NCBI GenBank assembly: GCA_006384855.1 | Contig: VCJN01001508.1 | Coordinates: 397,288 to 461,287 of the forward strand | DNA from: Tetraselmis striata | Lineage: Eukaryota > Chlorophyta > Chlorodendrophyceae > Chlorodendrales > Chlorodendraceae | DNA length: 64,000 nt | Reading direction: 5' to 3' | In this document: positions 42,069 to 53,539 of the stretch, piece by piece | Layout: each line of letters opens with the position of its first letter | Numbering within the stretch: position 1 is the stretch's first letter | Notes under the pieces: generated by a model | Told to the model about the DNA's origin: nothing | The model's input: the letters and a program-made list of their open reading frames with translations, nothing else | Database searches by the model: none | Translations under genes and position numbers: made by a program

Positions 42069-42544
42069 ATGAGGCGGGCGATAGGGCGCGACGATAACGA
42101 GCCGGCGGCGGCGACGCTAGCGCCGGGGCGCCTGTTGCTCCAAGACGTCGGCAAACTTCTACAGATTTACAAGTGAGTGGGTGCCTTGCTGTGGATGGAT
42201 CTCGAGAAGCTGGACCATGCCGGCACGAGTGGCGAAGCAGGCTGCGGCGGGATGTGCAGAATGTGTTCTCGGCCGTGCTACTGGTTATAATTACCTCCTG
42301 CTGCGCGCTGACCTCGTCCGGTCCGGTGATGTCACATATCAACGGCGGCGGGAGGTCGAGAATGTACAATAAGGTATCTCCATACTTGCTATACGATGCG
42401 CGCACCCGCGCACATATTAATGCGCAGCGACGGGATGTCTACTACCTGTCCTGCGACGAACGGGAGTCCGGATACCATACAGCTGAAGGCTGTGGATCAG
42501 ACTTCAGCTGCCACACAACTGCAGTGAAGATGACTGTCTTGTGA
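42069..42544 (+). CDS. 117-residue single-helix membrane protein, unknown function
   Basis: Three exons fit phase exactly: 42069-42172 (donor AA|GTGAGT), 42241-42373 (donor AAG|GTATCT) and 42428-42544 (TGA). The protein starts MRRAIGRDDNEPAAATLAPG and has one membrane helix in exon 2 (VFSAVLLVIITSCCAL). It ends in a cysteine-containing tail (YYLSCDERES, CGSDFSCHTT). The RRDV motif occurs twice, at the start of exons 2 and 3. Introns are short (68 and 54 nt). No family recognised. A long minus-strand open frame over the same DNA is a shadow. Confidence 0.55.
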
Positions 42545-43026
42545 ATTTCATATGAATATCATCTTGCTACATTCAGGGTTTGTACTTTTTACGTGCTGAG
42601 GAATAGGATATACGGTGATCCCCGGTGTATATATAGGTTTACCCCGCCAAGAGAAGGAAAAACAGTCAAAAAACGGAGACTCAAAACAGAATACAGGACG
42701 TACACATCACGAATAATGCGACGCGAAGGGGCAAAAACAGTGTAACAAAAATTTAGTGGACCGTCTTTAATTAATGTACCGGTAGTAATGATGAGATGGT
42801 TCATCTTTATGTTTTCTTACTAGCAGCGATCGGACATATATTATAGTATATTATAGTGTTTATATTATATTGTTTACTTAAGTGATCCTTGAGAGTGATT
42901 ATCATTCGTATTGAGCACCGCAGATTTTCTACCGCGAAGGTGCTTCTATAGCACATGCAATGATCAGCCAGATACTATACAGGACACGGGTGCTGAATAC
43001 CTTCTCTACTGCTGATGGTTACATAA

Positions 43027-43299
43027 ATGGCAGATGCTGATGCACACACATCATTCGATGGGTGTTCTACGGCGGTAGGGTATGGCGCCAAGTGTATATA
43101 CTTGTTGTTTTACCCGCTATCCGTGTTACTATCCGTCCTAGGCGCTAGGGTATGCCTGAGGACGGTTACCAATGCATGCAAGCATGTACAAAGAGAGGCT
43201 GAAACAGCGTGTGATTTGGCAACCTGCCTTAGAAGGCAGTTTGATAGGAAAACAGCGGAAATATATATGTTGAAACAGCACACACAACACGCAGACTAA
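43027..43299 (+). CDS. Possible 90-residue membrane protein
   Basis: Single open frame starting ATGGCAGATGC, with a hydrophobic segment (CIYLLFYPLSVLLSVLGARV) followed by an amphipathic, charged stretch (REAETACDLATCLRRQFDRK). Composition is better than chance frames nearby, but there is no homology, splice or promoter evidence. It could be a late exon of the 42.1-kb gene's neighbour or chance. Confidence 0.25.
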   Translation: MADADAHTSFDGCSTAVGYGAKCIYLLFYPLSVLLSVLGARVCLRTVTNACKHVQREAETACDLATCLRRQFDRKTAEIYMLKQHTQHAD

Positions 43300-43571
43300 T
43301 GCAGACTGAGCTAGTATCAAGAGCAACATACAATCGGAGGCAAAGGACGGCGGGCCCCCCCCCGGGGGGGGGTGGGGGGGGGGAGAGGGGGGAGTGGGGA
43401 GCATGGACGTACGCACCAGCGGTGATTTAAAATAGGCGTAAATAGTGTCAACGTCCCAACGATTCCAATCTAATGTTGAATCCGCTGTGGACTCTCAGCA
43501 TGATAGTGCGAATGTTGGCACCCGTTGCAGCAGATGAAACACTGAGAGGTGTTCGTCTGGGGCCTGGCCCG

Positions 43572-45948
43572 TCATACACCCAAGTTGAACTTTTCCCACC
43601 GCTGCTGCTGCGCCTCGCAGAATCTCGAAAACTTACGGGGAAGCTCGGCCTCGATGGAAAGCGGTTCCCCAGTTGCGGGGTGCTTGAGGGACAGCTCCAC
43701 CGCCCAGAGAAAGAGGCCCTATTGGGTGAGGGCAGGGGGAAGGGGGGGCAGGCGGGCGGGTAAAGAGTACGAAGCGCGAATCTGAGCCAGGGCCTGCTAG
43801 AGCGAAATTGGGTCGCCTCAACTCGCAGAATCAAGGCGGCGCAGGTGGGATAATGTTGCTTCATTCCAAGTCACGTAAGTCTTGCAACTGATGAGACGAC
43901 AGTGGGCGCACCTGGTGCTGCAGGCGCAGCTCTTCGTCCTCCTGGTTGCAGTATAGCCTGGATTGAGGAGCACAACCCCATGAGGCACACGTTAGCGGCA
44001 ACCATTGATGAGAATTGTACATGCAGCTGGGCGCAAGAGATAAAACGGACAGAGGGTTGAGTGTGGGGAGGGAGGCACCCGTCTCCCAAGATGGGATGTC
44101 CGATGCCGGCGAGATGCACGCGCAGCTGGTGCTTCCTCCCGGTATGAGGCCACAGATGCTACCGCAGCAGGGAGGGAGAAAAGGCGGAGAGGGGGGCGGG
44201 GGGTGTCTTTGCCGCCCTACGGCAGAGAAACAACTTTGAGACAGCAGGCTCTCAGTCGCATGTAAATATGTGCGGAGTATCTTTGCAGTGTCTCACCACC
44301 AGGGTTATGTGGCCGCCGAAGCGCAACGAGCGGAAGCTTTGTACTGCTCGGTACTTGCTCAAGGCCGCCTTGTCGTCGACGTCGCCATTCATCTCGCCCT
44401 CCCCTTCCAACAAGCCTGCACACATTCATACGCAGACACAGCGGTCACTGCATGGGAACCGTGCCACATCCGGGTTGCGCCACCCTCAGTAGCCATAACA
44501 TCAGGAATGTACTACACGGCGTCTCCGCAGTCAAGATGTTGCAGGCAGCTTAGGCCAGTCCCCACCCAAATGCAAGCACCTGGCTCTGAATACAAAACTC
44601 CGTGCCGAAGGCAACAGCCATGAGGATTCACCTATTAGTGGTAGGCAGCAACGTTATGACGCCTCTGATACCACTAACAACATCCTATCCATACACACCT
44701 TATCAACAGCAGCCCAGCCTGGAAAATCTACGCTGCCAAAGCTGGCCCCCAGTCCCTTCCTGATCACGCTCCATTCCAGACTCAATAAAGCAGTGTGGGT
44801 GGGACTTGCAGCTTGCTATTGACAGGGCTGTCTCGGCCCGATCATGTACAGCGCCCTAGGCTGCTTGATCGGCCCGGGATACGGATGTCATTGCAAACAT
44901 GATGCTGAGTATCTTTGCCTGCCGAAAGTGAACCACTGCGCCCCCCTCATGTCCTCCTTGCCATGGTAGGCGGCAATGGGTACCAACAGCACACCTGTCA
45001 CCAGCGCCATGTATTTCTTCTGGACCTGGCGCTGCTCGAATGCGCGACTTAGCGCCACCGCCGCAGGCATCGTTTTGGCGCACACCAGCAGCCCGCCGGT
45101 CAGCTTGTCCAGCCGGTGCACTGGGTGCGGCCTGGGCAGTGCGTCCGGGGCCTGGCTGGGCTGCAGGCTGCCTGCGGGGTGGCAACATGTCCAGGGATGA
45201 GTGCGCGGCGGCACAGCAAGGGCTGCATCTGCTGCCATTGACGCGCGCCTGCCTGCCTCACCTCCCAGCACGTGCTTGACAGTCCGGCGCCCCCGGCCAT
45301 GCACCATCATTCCAGGCAGCTTGTGCACCACCGCCATGCATTCGTCCTCGTACGCCACGGCCAGTCGCACACTGCGCCGCGCGGAGCTCAGAGTAGCGTG
45401 CCGATGCAGCAGCCGCACTGAAGTGCTGCCCGCCTCGACGCTGTCCTCACACCTGCCTCGGCGCCATTCCCCGGAGTCGAATGCTTTGATATACACCTGC
45501 CTCCGGCGGCAAACTGCGCAGGGCAGAATGGCTGTGAAGCTGGTGGGCAAGGAAGCGCCGGCCCAATGATCCCAGGGAGGGCAGTTGGAAGTGAGGCTGG
45601 TTAAAGAGTGGCGATGGGTATGCAAGCTTCATTTTAAGCCACACCTTTGCGGGCTGATGTCATCGTCGGAAAACGTTCCGGGAAGGTGGCTGCCAGCGCC
45701 TCAGGCAGGGGTCCTCCCACCGAAAACGCCCACTCCAACTCGATGTTGTCGCTCCCATCGCCCTGGGTTTCGCCAGCGGAGATCACGCCGGCAGAGAAGG
45801 CTGTCACGCTGCGGTGGTAGTAAGGCTCCTTTCGCAAAGCGGGGAGAAACGTTCTGCGTGGGGCAGCGGCCATCAGAGCTCGTGGTAGTGTGTCAAAATG
45901 GGATGTGAGCGAGGCGGCGTCGATCCATACTTGTACGGCAGTTAGCAC
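43572..45948 (-). CDS. RluA-family RNA pseudouridine synthase
   Basis: Converts uridine to pseudouridine in RNA. Seven minus-strand exons keep phase throughout: 45948-45645, 45513-45262, 45171-44995, 44415-44297, 44158-44079, 43957-43912 and 43718-43572 (TGA), about 374 residues. The catalytic motif HRLDKLTGGLLVCAKT carries the active-site Asp. Other family blocks are AVVHKLPGMMVHGRG, KKYMALVTG and, in the C-terminal part, PHTGRKHQLRVHLAGIGHPI. The open frame at 45948 starts with GTG, so the true start is either ATG 45873 (MAAAPRRTF) or lies in an upstream exon; an ATG-led frame at 46280-45978 could be a targeting-peptide exon but does not join in phase. Whether it acts on tRNA or rRNA, and in the cytosol or an organelle, cannot be told from sequence. 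Confidence 0.92.
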
Positions 45949-48900
45949 TCGTCATGAAACTTGCAAGCCGTTGATGCCTAGTCGAGCGCTCCGCACCTTG
46001 GCAACTGCATGCTATGCAGCGCCCCGCTCGGCCACGTCGCCGGCAGACTCGCCAACTGCCGCCTAGCTTGCACTCTCCCTGTGCTTATGGCATTCGCCGA
46101 AACGTTAACGAGGCCCACCGGTAGCCGTAGCAAACGCGTCTGTGCCCCTGTGGAGGTGTCGGAAAGTAACAGCTGGGCCGGCGGCGGTCGGCTGGCAGTG
46201 GGTCGCCATGAGCAACAGCAAGGGGGGCGCTGAGGGGCGCTGCGCGACATCATTTCCTTCCGCGTCAGCACCAGAACCACGAGACTAGTTCCGGGCGGGC
46301 AGGGCGGGTCGAAGTGCCGGCTAAGAGTGGTTCCGGCTGCGTCGAGCTAAGTACGGGAGCTATGTGATGCAACGACGGTGGCGCGAAAGACGCAGTCGCA
46401 GAGGGCAAGGGTATGATGCTGCTGGTGCTCATCGTCGCTCTCCTGCTAGCCGCCGCCGAGTAGCTATTAATAAATCTAGCGACAACCGGTATGATACCGG
46501 GTCAGCGAGCATTCGCTACACTAAATTCTCCCCCTAATAAATTCTCCCAAAATAATCCTAGATTCTCCCCCGGAGATTTGTTCGTTTGGGTGCGCGGCGC
46601 GATCGCAAGCATAGGATGACATAGACCTAGGGGCGAAAGAGGTTTTGGTTTCGGAGCCAGAATGTGGTTTTGGAACCGTTCTCGCTCCACTTGCCCGAGT
46701 GGCTCGTCGTTTTCGTGTCTCTCGTCGCGAGAAAAATAAGCGTCGTGGCGTGGTGTGGCGATACCGTGCGTATTCTCACGGCGTATTCTCATCTTATACC
46801 TATGCGCGTTCGCTACAATCCATATTCGCTGCTTTATGTAGGGGTTGCGGGCTTGGGCGAGACTATAAACCTTGTAGAAAATGCTGAAACGGAAGTCCGA
46901 CACCTTAAGAAAAAAGGGGATGCTTGTTCGCTGCACGACGGGGATCATGAGCTCTTGCCGCTATGTTGCGCCAAGCCGTGAGGCTCGGCATGCAAGCATG
47001 CTCGACAATTGCGCACGTAATGGCGACCGGCTACGGCTCCTTCAAGAAGATAGGCGCCGCCAACCAGCAAGAGGCGGGACGCCTGAGGGCTATGCACGCG
47101 CAGGTACACAGCCGACGTCGACGTCCAATGTGGCGTGCGCCGGGGGATTTACGCCTTGGCATACTCCAACATCGACAAACATGAGGAGGCACCGCGGCTC
47201 GGAATGATGACTGAGATCCAATAGGCCATGCGCAAGCATGATCATACACAATTGGCATGGAGGTGCAGGAGTGTTGCCCGCTGCATACGATGACGCAGGA
47301 AAAGACCGCCAACCAAGTCGAAGTATGGCGGCTAGGGCTGTTGGAAGACGGCCAGCACGCTATGCGTTGGAATGACTAAAGGTATTGGGGGCGGGGGGAG
47401 GGGGGGTCAAGAGGCGGCATGCAAGACTATCCGCAGCATAGTGGCCGGGAGTACTGCAAACCAGGAGAAAGCGAGGCAGCTAAGAGCGTTGGAGAGCCTA
47501 TAAGAGGCTGCCCGCTTGCATCTTGTGAGCGTCCCCCAGACGGCTGCGTGAATGTCTCTTGTGGACATTGCAGACAGTGAGTACGCCGCCGCTCGGGAGG
47601 AGGTGAGACGATTGGGGTTGTTAGACACAAAGAAAGTCATGTACTACAATAGGCTGAGTACCAAAATGCAGCACGTTTCAGTACACCATGGCGCGTGCTG
47701 GGTAGTGAGGCCGTGAGCAGGTAGATGACGCGCCGAAGCCATGTCAAATGAACCAGGAGGAGGCACGGCAACTGGTGCTGCTTTAGGACATCTAGAAGGC
47801 GATGCTCGTGCATGGCTAGGACGCTGCCACAAATGAGTCAGCATGTGAAAGGCAATCGCCAGTATTGTTGGAGAGCGACATGTCTGCCAATAAGCGGTAC
47901 CCAAGACGGGACTCGTGGCGGAACTCAAAACGTTACCCACCGTGAGGTTTCCCATGTACTCCAGCCATCGCTCCACGTAGTCTTGAGCAACAGCAGCGGC
48001 GCTGTCTGTCGAGCGGAATCAGGCCAACACATCATTCAAGCCGCTTGCAACCGCTCAAGCTCGCAGGAATTGTCCCACGCGGCTTACTAGGCGTTGAGGT
48101 GACTGTCTGCCCACGCGCCTAAAGCAACCGAGGCTGGGCGGCCGGGAATGATAGAGGACAAGCAGGAAGCCATGGAGGGCATCATTCGGATGCACCTATC
48201 GAGTTGGAGGGCGGCGCCATCATCGCCGCCCTCGCTAGTAGCAATACCCACTGAGGCAACTGAGTGAGCGATAAGCTCCTAGAGTCAGAGCCCACTACTT
48301 CCACACAACACATATTATAATCCCCGGCGTCGTGCTTTATTCCTAAACAATCCAAGTTCCGTCTTGATCACACATCCACGTATCAGTTTGAGGCTGAGTA
48401 GGAAATTTGAAGTATGATAAAGCTAGGTGTGAGTGATTAGCTGATTTGCCTTATATATAATTTGTTTTTGCGCGATCAGCTTCATCTGTGGCAAACATGG
48501 CATAATTTCTATCAGAATTTGCATTTTTCACAATGAATCTGATTTGCAAATAGCGATGATATGATTCACATCGTATTACGTGGGCTGCAGCTCTATCTGT
48601 TAACGTATGTAGTCGTTATGCTTGCGTGTGGGAATGGGACAATATTATCCAGCGAAGCGTCGTTTTTTCGGCGGTGAGCTTTATTGCCGTACGGGTACCC
48701 GTATAGTGCAGCGGATCGGGCCTAAAGGTGCATGACTAAAGCACTTATCTACTGGTATGTACTACTAAGTACTATAATCCACCCACCCGCCCACCCACCC
48801 ACGGTCCTTAATTACACAGCCGTCCGATTGCGATCTCACGGTTGGGAGGCTATGAGTACTGGTACTCGCTACTCGCTGATGGTAATGGAAAAAAAAACTC

Positions 48901-49218
48901 TGGTACTTCAAAGCGCTGGCAATGCGAACGCTCGCTGCTGGTACTGGTACTCGCTACTCGCTGCTGGTACTGGTATTGGTACTCGCTACTCGTTGCTGGT
49001 AATGGAAAAAAAAAAACCTCTGGTACTTCAAAGCGCTGGCAACGCAAACGCTCGCTGCTGGTACTTCAAAGCGCTGGCAATGCAATTTATGGAACTGTAG
49101 GCCAGTGATATAGAAACCCGTTATTCAACTGTCAAGTTACTAGCGTAAACGGTACAGGCAAGTACGGACAAGTGGTATTTTTGGGGGGACAATGTCATAG
49201 CTTTAAACCCTGTGCAGG
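45949..49218. other. Gene-poor region with tandem repeats
   Basis: 46.5-48.3 kb has scattered open frames in all phases with recurring GGCGGCATGCAAG/GAGGC-type text but no recognisable domain; it may be an old mobile or duplicated sequence. 48.3-48.8 kb is AT-rich. A tandem repeat at 48850-49085 is listed separately. Confidence 0.4.
48850..49085. repeat. Tandem repeat (~120-bp unit, about two copies)
   Basis: The block TACTCGCTACTCGCTG...TGGTAATGG, a run of A, CTCTGGTACTTCAAAGCGCT, GGCAA.GC.AACGCTCGCT recurs once in full, and its TGGTACTTCAAAGCGCTGGC part a third time. Within it, GCTGGTACTGGTA-type units are themselves repeated. Confidence 0.85.
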
Positions 49219-51176
49219 TTGTTAGGGTTCGCGTTAACTAACGCAAAGTACATGATCCCCTGGTGGCGGCGGAACAAGGCAAAGGCGGCGGGTCGAGGCA
49301 GGGGCACCTCTAGTGCGGGGGGTAGGTTGCCGCGAAATCGAGGCAGTTCTCCGCCTCCCACACCTGCATACCCGTTCTCGATGAAACAAGTAGGAAGTGG
49401 GGCTGTGGGGTCAGTATGGGTTCCCCCTTGCGGGCTATCGACGAACTTGGCGCTGCACTTGAGCGGGCGGAGGCACTCCTTCAAGCGCATGAGGGAACGT
49501 TCGGGGGGGGGGGGGGGGGGGGGAGTTATTCTCGCGATGGCAACAAGTTGTATCGGGTCTGCCGTCGGGCGGCCCGTCTCCTCGCGTGGGGCAGCCCCCC
49601 TGATGCTTGCGGCCCCTTGCGTCTTTGGCCGAGTTGTGGCGTCTGAAGTGGGTGCCGAAGGTAACTCCGGTATGCAAGGCAGCGCTAAGCGTTCCGACTC
49701 GGTAGTTGCAGGGGCCCCACGGATCAACCCGGCTGGGACTGAGGTACAACCACACCAGATCGGTCAGTGGCTTTCTGCCGGAGACGGCCACACTGACTAT
49801 GCCGACTACAAAGCGGTCATGGCGGTAATCTCAGGCCTACCAAGTAAATGGCGGTTCTTGTATGCCTCGGCGGATACCAAGGTATGCTGCCCCTCGTCAA
49901 CTAATTCCCGCGTGCATGTAGTCACCTAGGCTTGAACAAACGGAAATGTGTTTGTTTACAGTTGTACCAGTGCCGGCAGCATGTAGCGTGCCCGGCTCGA
50001 TTGCAAGGCCACTGACAAGTGGGAGTTGCAGTTCAGCAACGATGTTCACACGACTGCACTTGTCGAGATCCGTGGTGGGGAGGGTATACCTCAGTCGCTT
50101 CGCGGCATACTGCAGCCGCTCCTGCTTCGGGGGATATCGCCAAATATAGCGTTGGATCACGTACCACGCTCGACCATGCGCGCTGCCGGAGTCTTGGATG
50201 GCATGCGGCCCCAGCTCCTGACTCAACTAAGGCGGTGGAAAAAGTATCTCATCAAGCTCGGCAAAGGAGCGTTCCAGCTCACATCTTTTCACGATGTGCG
50301 CGAGTGGGCCGAGTCAAAGGCATTGCCATCAGGGACTGCATTGGATAAGGTGTCAGAAACTGACTTGGTTGTGCTCCGAGACGGAATTAACGAGGAGTCG
50401 AGTGCTGCGGCGTTTTCTTCGCTCGAGCTCTTGAGCACGCTTCGGATGGTTGTGCTTTATGGATTGCCCTTGCACCTTATGACTGACGGCACGCACAAGG
50501 AGTCGTTCGACAAGTGGGTCCTACTGACAGTCGGCACGACTACGATCAGAAAATCCAGCTTCCACCGGAAACTCGTTCTTGCTAATTGCATTTTGCTTCG
50601 CTCGCTCTGAGACTGCGCCTGCCTTTCTGACCCTCTTTCGGGGTCTCTCGTCATCTTGTCGCGAGCTTTTTGGCGTGCGCAGTGGAATAAATGCGAATCG
50701 AGTTCAGCAGCCGAGTTTCGGCACACATAACAACATGAACAAACTACTGCACACACCTGTTCCACTCGAGGAGGCGACGATGGTCGCGGTGATTGCGGTG
50801 GAAGCAAGACGGGCTGCCAGTGGTGCTCCACCACTGCCCCGTGGAAATGAGGGACTGGCCCTGCCGGGTGGTTGGGTCTGGGGTCGGCGTTGCCCAAGCA
50901 CGTCGCGCAGCGAAGTATACGGGCGTGCATAAGCTGCGCGGGCGTCCAACGACTACCACGCGGACGCACCATCTGCAAGTATACTGTGCCCTGTGTGGCG
51001 CGAGATTCCGTCGACGCCGTAAGAACTCGACCATAAGAACGGCGTCCATGGCTCGGTACCACGTGATGATGTTATTCCACGTGACGTTGTTGGGGGGGCG
51101 TTCTGAAGCATATGGCTGGCATGAGGGTTGTCCCGTTTCGGCACCACATATGCCCACCGCCAAGGACCCCGAGTAG
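49219..51176 (+). mobile_element. Mutator-like (MULE) DNA transposon remnant
   Basis: The frame at 50026-50610 ends LPLHLMTDGTHKESFDKWVL then LTVGTTT, resembling the first catalytic Asp block of MULE transposases (xDGTxK...W.L...G). The next frame (50579-50932) gives FCFARSETAPAFLTLFRGL, resembling the following AFxxxExxxAF..L block. A later frame (about 50900-51170) has YCALCGARFRRR, a small cysteine motif near the C-terminus. Upstream, 49219-49929 is open and holds an N-terminal-like region (QWLSAGDGHTDYADYKAVMA). The second catalytic Asp and Glu region is not seen, so the copy is internally deleted and frame-broken. A 21-nt G run at about 49502 interrupts the upstream part. Confidence 0.5.
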
Positions 51177-51553
51177 CCGTGAACTTTGTGCGCACCAAGT
51201 CCAGACTCGGGGAGATCTACTCAGCGCCCCACCACGACATGCCCACTCCCGGCGGGAAGAGGTCCCACGGAACGCCGTCGACGAGGCAACGCAGAAAACG
51301 TTTCTTCCCCCTCCTCAGCGGGCCCTCGAAGGGGCTCAGGCCCAGACCAATCACCATGAACCAAGGCATCCACACCAACGCGAATCGCCGCACATATGGG
51401 GACTCGACACGAAGCGGCGGCGGCCTATCGAAGGCCCGGGCAACGCGGCCGCGCCATAACACTCGGCATACAACGAAAGCGAACGCGCGGCCTCCCAGAC
51501 CAGCGCGCATGTAGCACGAGTTTGCATATTCACCACCTTGTTGGCTGACACAA

Positions 51554-51661
51554 CTGCCGTCGCATGCTCGCATTCCCGCATTCGTCGCATTGCTCGCATT
51601 ATGGGCCGCCCATTGAGCTGGTGACAGCGCCCCACGCGGGAATGCGAGCATGCGACGGCAG
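51554..51661. repeat. 26-bp perfect inverted repeat next to the large inverted repeat
   Basis: Arms 51554-51579 (CTGCCGTCGCATGCTCGC...) and 51636-51661 are perfect reverse complements with a 56-nt spacer. The right arm ends one base before the left arm of the 589-bp inverted repeat. Confidence 0.85.
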
Positions 51662-51662
51662 C

Positions 51663-53222
51663 TGCCGCAGCATCCGTCATATCCGCGTGCGCGTGAAGAA
51701 CGGGACAGCCAAGCCCTTCCGGGCCGGCTAGGGTTAAAGCTAGGGTTCCATACCCGGTTGAGACCACAGGCAGGGCACCTGATTGGTTAGGGTTCCATAC
51801 CCTGGCCATAGCCCTGAGCGAGGCGCAAGGAGACATACATACCGGAGATCAGAGACCCGCCCAAGCACACCTAGGCGGGACTTCTAAGGGAACTCAGATA
51901 GCACCTCTAATCGGGACCTCTAACAGGGACCCCTAAGGTGGACTACCTGCAGAAGACGAAGTACTGTACTGCTGCTGGTACAAGGCGCAAGACTCACTGT
52001 AGCCGCAGCCGAGTAGTAGTATAGGACTTGATGAGTACAATTAGACAAGGGCAGTGCGTAATGCGTCTGGCGCGCGGTGCGCGCACGGCGCGCGTGCTAT
52101 TAGCACTTAGCGTGACGTGCGGCTGCCTTGCCATGGCCGCGATCGCGTGCTTATAGAGGGCCTCCGCCTTCTGGCGGTCCCTCTTCCCCCTTGTCTTGCC
52201 TGTGTGTGCCTGTGTGTGCCTGTGTTTGCCTATGACAGGCATAGGCAAGAGGACACCATCTGAACGCGAACCTAAGTCACTACAGGCACCTCTCAGACGC
52301 CTATAGGGCTTTAGTTCAGACCAGCGTTGCTGGTCTTGCCCGTACTCAGGGGGGTGAATGCCAGTGGCAATGAGGCCTCTCACCACAGGTCACTGCCACG
52401 CCGTGCAGTACTTTATGCAGTGCTGGTCGCGGCTATCAACCGTTCCTACAGTACTTTACGTCGGTACCGGGTCGAATGGTGACAACCCAGCACCACCAGC
52501 AGCGCGCGCGCACGATGCAGCGGGTAGCACGCGTGCGACCGTACGACAAGCACGCAGGCTACCGTGAGTACCTTTGGCCCTCGTTCCTCAAGCCGATCTC
52601 CGTCTCTTACACCGTCTCCGTCCCGTACACAGGCTCTTGCCTATGCCTGTCATAGGCAAACACAGGCACACACAGGCACACACAGGCAAGACAAGGGGGA
52701 AGAGGGACCGCCAGAAGGCGGAGGCCCTCTATAAGCACGCGATCGCGGCCATGGCAAGGCAGCCGCACGTCACGCTAAGTGCTAATAGCACGCGCGCCGT
52801 GCGCGCACCGCGCGCCAGACGCATTACGCACTGCCCTTGTCTAATTGTACTCATCAAGTCCTATACTACTACTCGGCTGCGGCTACAGTGAGTCTTGCGC
52901 CTTGTACCAGCAGCAGTACAGTACTTCGTCTTCTGCAGGTAGTCCACCTTAGGGGTCCCTGTTAGAGGTCCCGATTAGAGGTGCTATCTGAGTTCCCTTA
53001 GAAGTCCCGCCTAGGTGTGCTTGGGCGGGTCTCTGATCTCCGGTATGTATGTCTCCTTGCGCCTCGCTCAGGGCTATGGCCAGGGTATGGAACCCTAACC
53101 AATCAGGTGCCCTGCCTGTGGTCTCAACCGGGTATGGAACCCTAGCTTTAACCCTAGCCGGCCCGGAAGGGCTTGGCTGTCCCGTTCTTCACGCGCACGC
53201 GGATATGACGGATGCTGCGGCA
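51663..53222. repeat. Large inverted repeat: 589-bp arms, 382-bp spacer
   Basis: Left arm 51663-52251 and right arm 52634-53222 pair without gaps (paired coordinates always sum to 104885), and I saw no mismatch on reading both. The spacer is 52252-52633. Arms contain TGTGTGTGCC/CACAGGCACA short repeats near the spacer, a GC-rich CGCGCGGTGCGCGCACGGCGCG palindrome-like core and the block shared with 12745-13250. Open frames on each arm mirror one another and are not evidence of genes. It fits a long-terminal-inverted-repeat (fold-back) DNA element or a recent inverted duplication. Confidence 0.95.
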
Positions 53223-53539
53223 CAACCACGAAGGACAGGAGGCATACGTGCCATGTCTGTGGTGCGCAGAATCTCCCACAAGGCATTCTCGCGACCAACG
53301 TATTGGCATTGGTCGGCATGTACACCATGTGATGGGACAAGATAGTAGCTGTCGTATAGGAAAACAGGCGCAACTGAACGTTTGTCACGAGTTGTCTATA
53401 TCGCAATGGCGAAGTGCCCGTCCGCTTCAGTGGACTTGGGAAACGGCCACGGTTGAGGCCGAGTCCAGGACCTCGAACCCCAGGGATACATTATGTGGAA
53501 CCAAAAAACAAGTACGCCATTGGGAGCCGAGTCTTGGCG

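Noticed and set aside
41905-42405. 166-residue minus-strand frame
   Set aside because: Shadow of the + strand 42.1-kb gene, whose three exons keep phase.
51351-53345. Mirror-image open frames on opposite strands
   Set aside because: Identical products arise simply because the two arms are inverted copies; no domain is present.
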